64,000 bases of DNA, from the NCBI RefSeq assembly GCF_001659605.2, contig NC_035171.2:62001-126000 (forward strand), given 5' to 3'. This DNA comes from Manihot esculenta. Its lineage: Eukaryota; Streptophyta; Magnoliopsida; Malpighiales; Euphorbiaceae. The translations under genes and the position numbers were made by a program. Positions 59,799-64,000 of this stretch are shown piece after piece (positions within the stretch are counted from its first letter, which is position 1; every line of letters begins with the position of its first letter). Under the pieces are notes generated by a model, which did no database searches, was not told the DNA's origin, and was given only the letters and a program-made list of their open reading frames with translations.

Positions 59799-62345
59799 TA
59801 TAATACCCGGCTAGATTCCGACATCGGAATCTCTACCTTCCGGCGGAATCTCCGTTGGAATCTGGAATTTCTGAAGATGCCAGAGTCTTCTAGAGGGGTA
59901 AAATGTGTTTCTAAAATATTTTCACATGATTTTATGGTTTTAAATGAAAAAGAAATGGAGTTTTGAAAAGAATAGGCCAAGGAGGAAGGACCCAGGTTCG
60001 GCCGCCGAACATGGGGCTGTTTCGAGAGTGCTTTAGGCCTCCGAAGGTTTTGAGGGAAGAAACCAGGTTCGGCCGCCGAACATGGGATAGTTTAGGAGGC
60101 ACGTTAGGCTGCCGAAGGTGGTTGACTGGCCACCTATAAAAGGCCCTCAGACCGAAAATAGGCGAGTTTTGGAGCTTGGAGATCTTTGGAGCTTGGATTC
60201 TCCATGACAGGAGCGGTTGTCGAAGCCGGTCAAAAATAACCTTCTTGGTTACCTATAATTTACAACTGCAGACAGTGGTGAAGAATCGTATCCACAGAGA
60301 ATTGATTATCTATTTATTTCTCTCAATCAAGACCAAGAGAACTAATTGAAAGCACAAGTGAAAGCAAGTAATCAAAAAGAAATAGAAACAAGTGCAAGGA
60401 AAGTAAAGGGGAGGTTTTGAGATGATTTGATTAACAACTAATAAAAGCAATTAAAACAGTAAGTAATCTAAAATAAGAGAGAAATCAATATGAGAAAGTT
60501 CTAGTTGAAGATATGGATCCACTTTGGTTGTTTGGGTTGATCATTGAAACATGGTTACCTTGATTGATTCAATAGGTTGGTTATGGGGGTGGAAGACGCT
60601 TCTCACCACCATGTCTTTCCTTATGAACAAACTGATTAGGGAACGTTCTCTAATCAATTACTAATCAATAAATTGCCAAGGAACATCCTTGGGCCATAGG
60701 CATCAAAACAATTGCCAATTGCATGAAGAATAAGAAAGATCCAAACCCTAGCTACTCAAACGCATGAGATGTTGCTAGATCATGCAATTTCTTGGGTTTT
60801 TACACCAAGTGTTCTATGGACAGAATATTTCTAGCAATTACGGACTAACAAATATCCTAATCCAACAATCAATTAACTTTGCAATTAAGAGTCAAGTGGC
60901 CAATTTGATCAAAACAACAAAGCAATCTTAGAATTAAGCATCAATTGCATGAATATTAAATAAAATCAAAGACAAAAGTTTCTGTTCAGATCTCACAACC
61001 CTTTAAACAACCTTAGTTTCAACCAAACTTCAACTAGAAAGAAGGTTTCAGCCACTCATGGCTGAACCAAACAGAAAATAAAAGAAAAGAAAGCAAAAGA
61101 TGAAGAACTAAAGTGTGGAGAGAGCCTTGGGGGGCCTTGCCGATTTTCTTGAGAAGAGATGGAACCAAATCTGTCTTCTTGTCTTCTTGAAGCCTTTAAA
61201 TAGGTCTTGAGAGGTTGTCTAGGGTTTCATGGAAGTCCAGGAGACTTTTAGAGGCTGTCCAAAGTGTCCTTGGTGTTGCATGTGCCTTGTTTGTGCATGT
61301 AGGAAGGCAAAAACGAGTTGCATGTGATGGAAGGCAAGTGGGGGCACTTTGGTCTTTTCAATTGCTGCCCAAGGTCTCCAAGATATTGCCTAAAGAGTTA
61401 AGAGGCTGCCCATACACTAATAGGGAAGGTGGAGCCTTCTTTTGAATTTTGAATGTGCATGGCACTAAGTAGGAAGCATGTGATCTTTGGATTTTCTTTC
61501 CTTAATAAGGGGGATCTTGAAATCCAATAATTGAATGTGAATATTGAAGATTTGGATCTCAAGATATTTTCCTTATTTGGCTCCTCAAATATGGCAACTT
61601 GGGATATGGCTTCTTGAACAAGGAAAGAGTGCAATAAAGCTCATTTTCCTAAGTTGAGTTTCGGAGGCTGGACTTGCGTCTGTGTTCTGAAGGTTCGGCG
61701 GTCGAAAGTTGGGATTCGGCGGCCGAAGGTAGTGGACTTTCGTCTCTGTCTGCATGGTTCGGCGGCCGAAGGTGCCGCCGAAAGTGGTCCACTTTCGTCT
61801 CTGGAGTCTTCATTCGGCTGCCGAAGGTTGCCGCCGAAGGTGACTGATTTTTGGCTTCCGAAAGTTGCCTCCGAAGGTTGCTTCTCTAGTTTTGGCTTCT
61901 TTTGGCATTTTTAAGAGCATTTTCTCCAAATTATTTCTTCACACCTAATACTTGCAAAACATGGTTAAAACCACAAAATTAGGTAGAATAGGTGCAAATA
62001 AACATCCATAAGATCATGAAAATATGGACTAAAATATGCTTTATCACTCCATATCTTCAAGTTAGGATCGTACCAACCCTCGATCTTCAAGAGGTAAGTG
62101 TAGATTCTTGCTTTCCTTTACGTTTAATAATGTTTTAAGTAAGTTTTAAGGAAGTTTTAATGCTTGAGTATGGGTAGATAAGCATGTTAGGGTTTATGTG
62201 GGTTTTATGCCCAATGTATGTTTATGTGATGTTATGTTGAGAGGTTTAAGCTAGTTTGTGCCCTATATGCATGTGGGAGTGTGTTTGCATGTTTGGGAGA
62301 GAGCATATGAGGTTTTGGGTGGTTTAGAGGTTGGTTTTGCTTGCG
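59799..62345 (+). mobile_element. Truncated chromovirus-type LTR F, split by another LTR
   Basis: It starts TATAATACCCGG at 59799 (the usual TGTA is TATA here) and contains TTCGGCCGCCGAA palindromes (59996-60080) and CTATAAAAGG at 60133. It is cut at 60205-62046 by an LTR of another family, then resumes with CGATCTTCAAGAG|GTAAGTG (donor GT 62094-62095). It matches the R/U5 part of element D's LTR until about 62345, where it stops well before its 3' end. It is older than the other copies by its divergence. Confidence 0.75.
60205..62046 (-). mobile_element. Solo LTR of the TGAT...GTCA family with a palindrome cluster
   Basis: On the plus strand it runs TGACAGGAGCGGTTGTCG to ATGCTTTATCA (1842 bp), flanked by a perfect CTCCA duplication (60200-60204 and 62047-62051). 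Ends and interior resemble 11075-12468. Unlike that copy, it contains a TTCGGCGGCCGAA cluster with the CTTTCGTCTCTGTCTG spacer at about 61665-61885, otherwise found only in the chromovirus-type LTRs. No internal region is present. Confidence 0.85.
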
Positions 62346-62750
62346 ACAGTTTGAATTTCAAAATTTGAATATGAATCTTGAAGACTTGAAATTCAAAATA
62401 CTTTCCTTATTTAGCTCTTCATTTATGGCAACTTGAGATTTGGCTTCTTGAATAAGGAAGTGGCTACTTGAAGATTTGAATTTTGAATTTCAAATTGCTT
62501 TGGCTGAATGTTCTTTCCTTCTTTGCCACTTTCCTTATTTAGAACTTTCCTTATTTAGCTTCACTTGATTCCAACTTGGCAGGCTAGCTCTTCCTTTGCT
62601 CCATTTAAGGCAGTTTTAAGGGTATTTTCTCCAAAATGTCATTTTTCACCATTTTCTGCAAAATAATGTCAAGAGCACTAAATTAAGCAGAAATCATGTA
62701 AATAATCATCAATAATATCAAGATAAAATAAACTAAAATATGTTCTATCA
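62346..62750 (-). mobile_element. Partial LTR of the TGAT...GTCA family
   Basis: The plus-strand end AAATATGTTCTATCA at 62750 reverse-complements to TGATAGAACATATTT, the start of this LTR family. Only about 400 bp are present; the other end is lost where it meets LTR F near 62345. It lacks the palindrome cluster. No target duplication was found. It may be the product of recombination with the full copy at 60205. Confidence 0.65.
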
Positions 62751-62982
62751 GTCAGCTAGGGATGTCCCCTCCACTCCGTTGGCAGATCTACAAGCTCTAG
62801 AGGTGGACTCTGATGGCGAAGAGGTATGCTACAAAGTGGATGACAACCCATTGCCCAAGGGTGCTCCTCGGTTGCCTTCCGGACCTCAAGAGGAGGACAC
62901 TGTAGATAAACATCTCAATGACTTAGTTAGTTCTGGTTTCCCCGACCCTGCTACCTCTGTAACCCATTCAAATGATCAATAA
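62751..62982 (+). pseudogene. Extra ORF of the Tat-type element, C-terminal part
   Basis: The open frame ends at TAA 62980-62982 and encodes an acidic, Pro-rich tail (ALEVDSDGEEVCYKVDDNPL). It resembles the C-terminal ends of the plant 'putative gypsy type transposon' ORFs and follows the same strand as 55994-59798. A terminator-like AATAAAATTTATA follows immediately. Confidence 0.45.
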
Positions 62983-64000
62983 AATTTATATTTTCTCTTG
63001 ACTTATTTGTGTCCATTTTATATATCACTTTATACTTAAGCTATTTTGTATATATTGTTTGTGAATGTTATCGAGCTGGCAGCTCGTAAATTTTAACTTT
63101 AGCGTGTTTTTTATTTACACACTTAAATAATTTTTGGATGTGTAGTTTCTACATTTTTCCGGGCTGATAGCCCCTTTTGACTTAGTTTATTTATGCTTAT
63201 GCCCCTTTGGACTTAAACAATCTTCATCCTGCGAGCTCGGCCAGACTTTTTAGTTTTCTTAACCTATTTACTGAGGCTATTTTTGAACACTCTGCTAGCG
63301 AGTCTTGCCAGTTTGTTGGCTTACTTGCTTTAATATACTTAGGAGGTTTTTATGTATTTAGCCTGTGAGCTCAACCGAGCTAACTTAATGCGCTTATATT
63401 TTTCATACTTAAGCTATTTGTATGTGTATGACCTATGAACATTGCCAAGCTGGTGATCTATCGTTCTATTTTATCCGTGTTTTTATACTTGGGCTATTTT
63501 TAGGCACACCACCTATGATATTTACCGATCTGGTAGATCGTCAGCTCATTTTCTGGTAGCTTTTTATTCTAGCTCGTTTTGCCCTTTAACTTGCCAATTT
63601 TTGTTTAATTTTCTCTTTTGCGTACTCATTTGCGAAGGGCTTTCTTTACCTTAATTTTGCCTTGATTTTGTTTGCCAATAGGCTTTTAGGGGTGTCGAGC
63701 TTATTTTTTAGGTCGGCACGGTATTTTGGCTTTGCGAGCCCCTCGTTTCTCTTTCTACAGGTTCAGTCATTTTTACGAAATGGGCATTTGAGTGCCTTAG
63801 GTTAATTTTCCTGTGCCGACCTTTGCTGTGAGGTCGGCCATAACGCTTCGATTTTAAGGCCTATTTTAAGGCGTTGGGCTTATTAATGAGATTGTTGCCC
63901 TGTTCTCTATGATCTGAGCTCTTTGCGAGGTCGGAATTTCACTTTTGCTTTGCTTTGCTTTGCTGAGTCTTATGTGTGCCAATATCCCTTCTTAGGTTGG
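62983..64000. repeat. Region downstream of the extra ORF with degenerate subrepeats
   Basis: No coding sequence was recognised. Degenerate units share TACTTAAGCTATTT, a variable middle, and a GAGCTGGCAGCTCG-like hairpin (near 63031, 63407 and 63487). Words such as GAGGTCGG and GCCGACC recur from 63710 onward. This matches the subrepeat-rich zone between pol and the antisense ORF in Tat-type elements, seen from the other strand. Confidence 0.45.

Overview
This window is nuclear DNA of a flowering plant, probably a eudicot. The evidence is spliceosomal introns, nested LTR retrotransposons, plant-type LINE, hAT and TRIM elements, and one intact host gene that clearly encodes the plant sphingoid long-chain-base kinase LCBK1. 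A woody Malpighiales/Euphorbiaceae genome is my best guess from the look of the gene and the TTCGGCNGCCGAA-rich LTRs, but that is only an impression. There are no tRNA or rRNA genes, no CRISPR array and no bacterial features.

Layout. (1) 1-14456: a decayed plus-strand Ty3/gypsy element of the Tat type. It keeps gag, the C-terminal scrap of integrase, short tandem repeats in the 3' region and an antisense ORF remnant. It has been invaded by a solo LTR (92-4489, minus), which itself holds a second solo LTR (1934-4209, plus), then by a Copia-like solo LTR (6081-7853) and a 5.5-kb hAT transposon (8382-13880, minus). The hAT carries a further solo LTR (11075-12468). (2) 14457-32572: a young chromovirus (Tekay/Del-like). 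Its gag-pol is one reading frame broken by three amber codons. Its 3' LTR was hit by a still younger 7.4-kb non-autonomous element (23882-31300, minus) that has gag but no pol and LTRs that look identical. After the 3' LTR the structure restarts with a second primer-binding site and gag, cut at 32572. (3) 32573-38145: a degenerate L1-type LINE containing a complete 546-bp TRIM (34654-35199). (4) 38146-41280: AT-rich spacer with gene scraps: a dual-specificity-phosphatase fragment, degenerate telomere-like DNA, and a 50-bp inverted fragment of LCBK1 exon 5. (5) 41629-52247 (minus): LCBK1, eight coding exons, 769 codons, intact. (6) 53744-64000: a second decayed Tat-type element, probably minus-oriented, whose plus-strand extra ORF is broken by four LTR insertions or LTR pieces.

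Functional picture. Only LCBK1 looks like a working host gene. Among the mobile elements, the 23882-31300 element is the best candidate for recent activity, mobilised in trans by a chromovirus such as the one it landed in. All LTRs of this superfamily share a consensus 5' splice donor downstream of the TATA box. Both internal regions have a 3' splice acceptor just before the gag start. This suggests a conserved leader intron that would remove the palindrome cluster and the primer-binding site from the gag mRNA but not from genomic RNA.

Limits: exon borders, target-site duplications and LTR ends were read by eye. Family names rest on motif recognition, with no database search.
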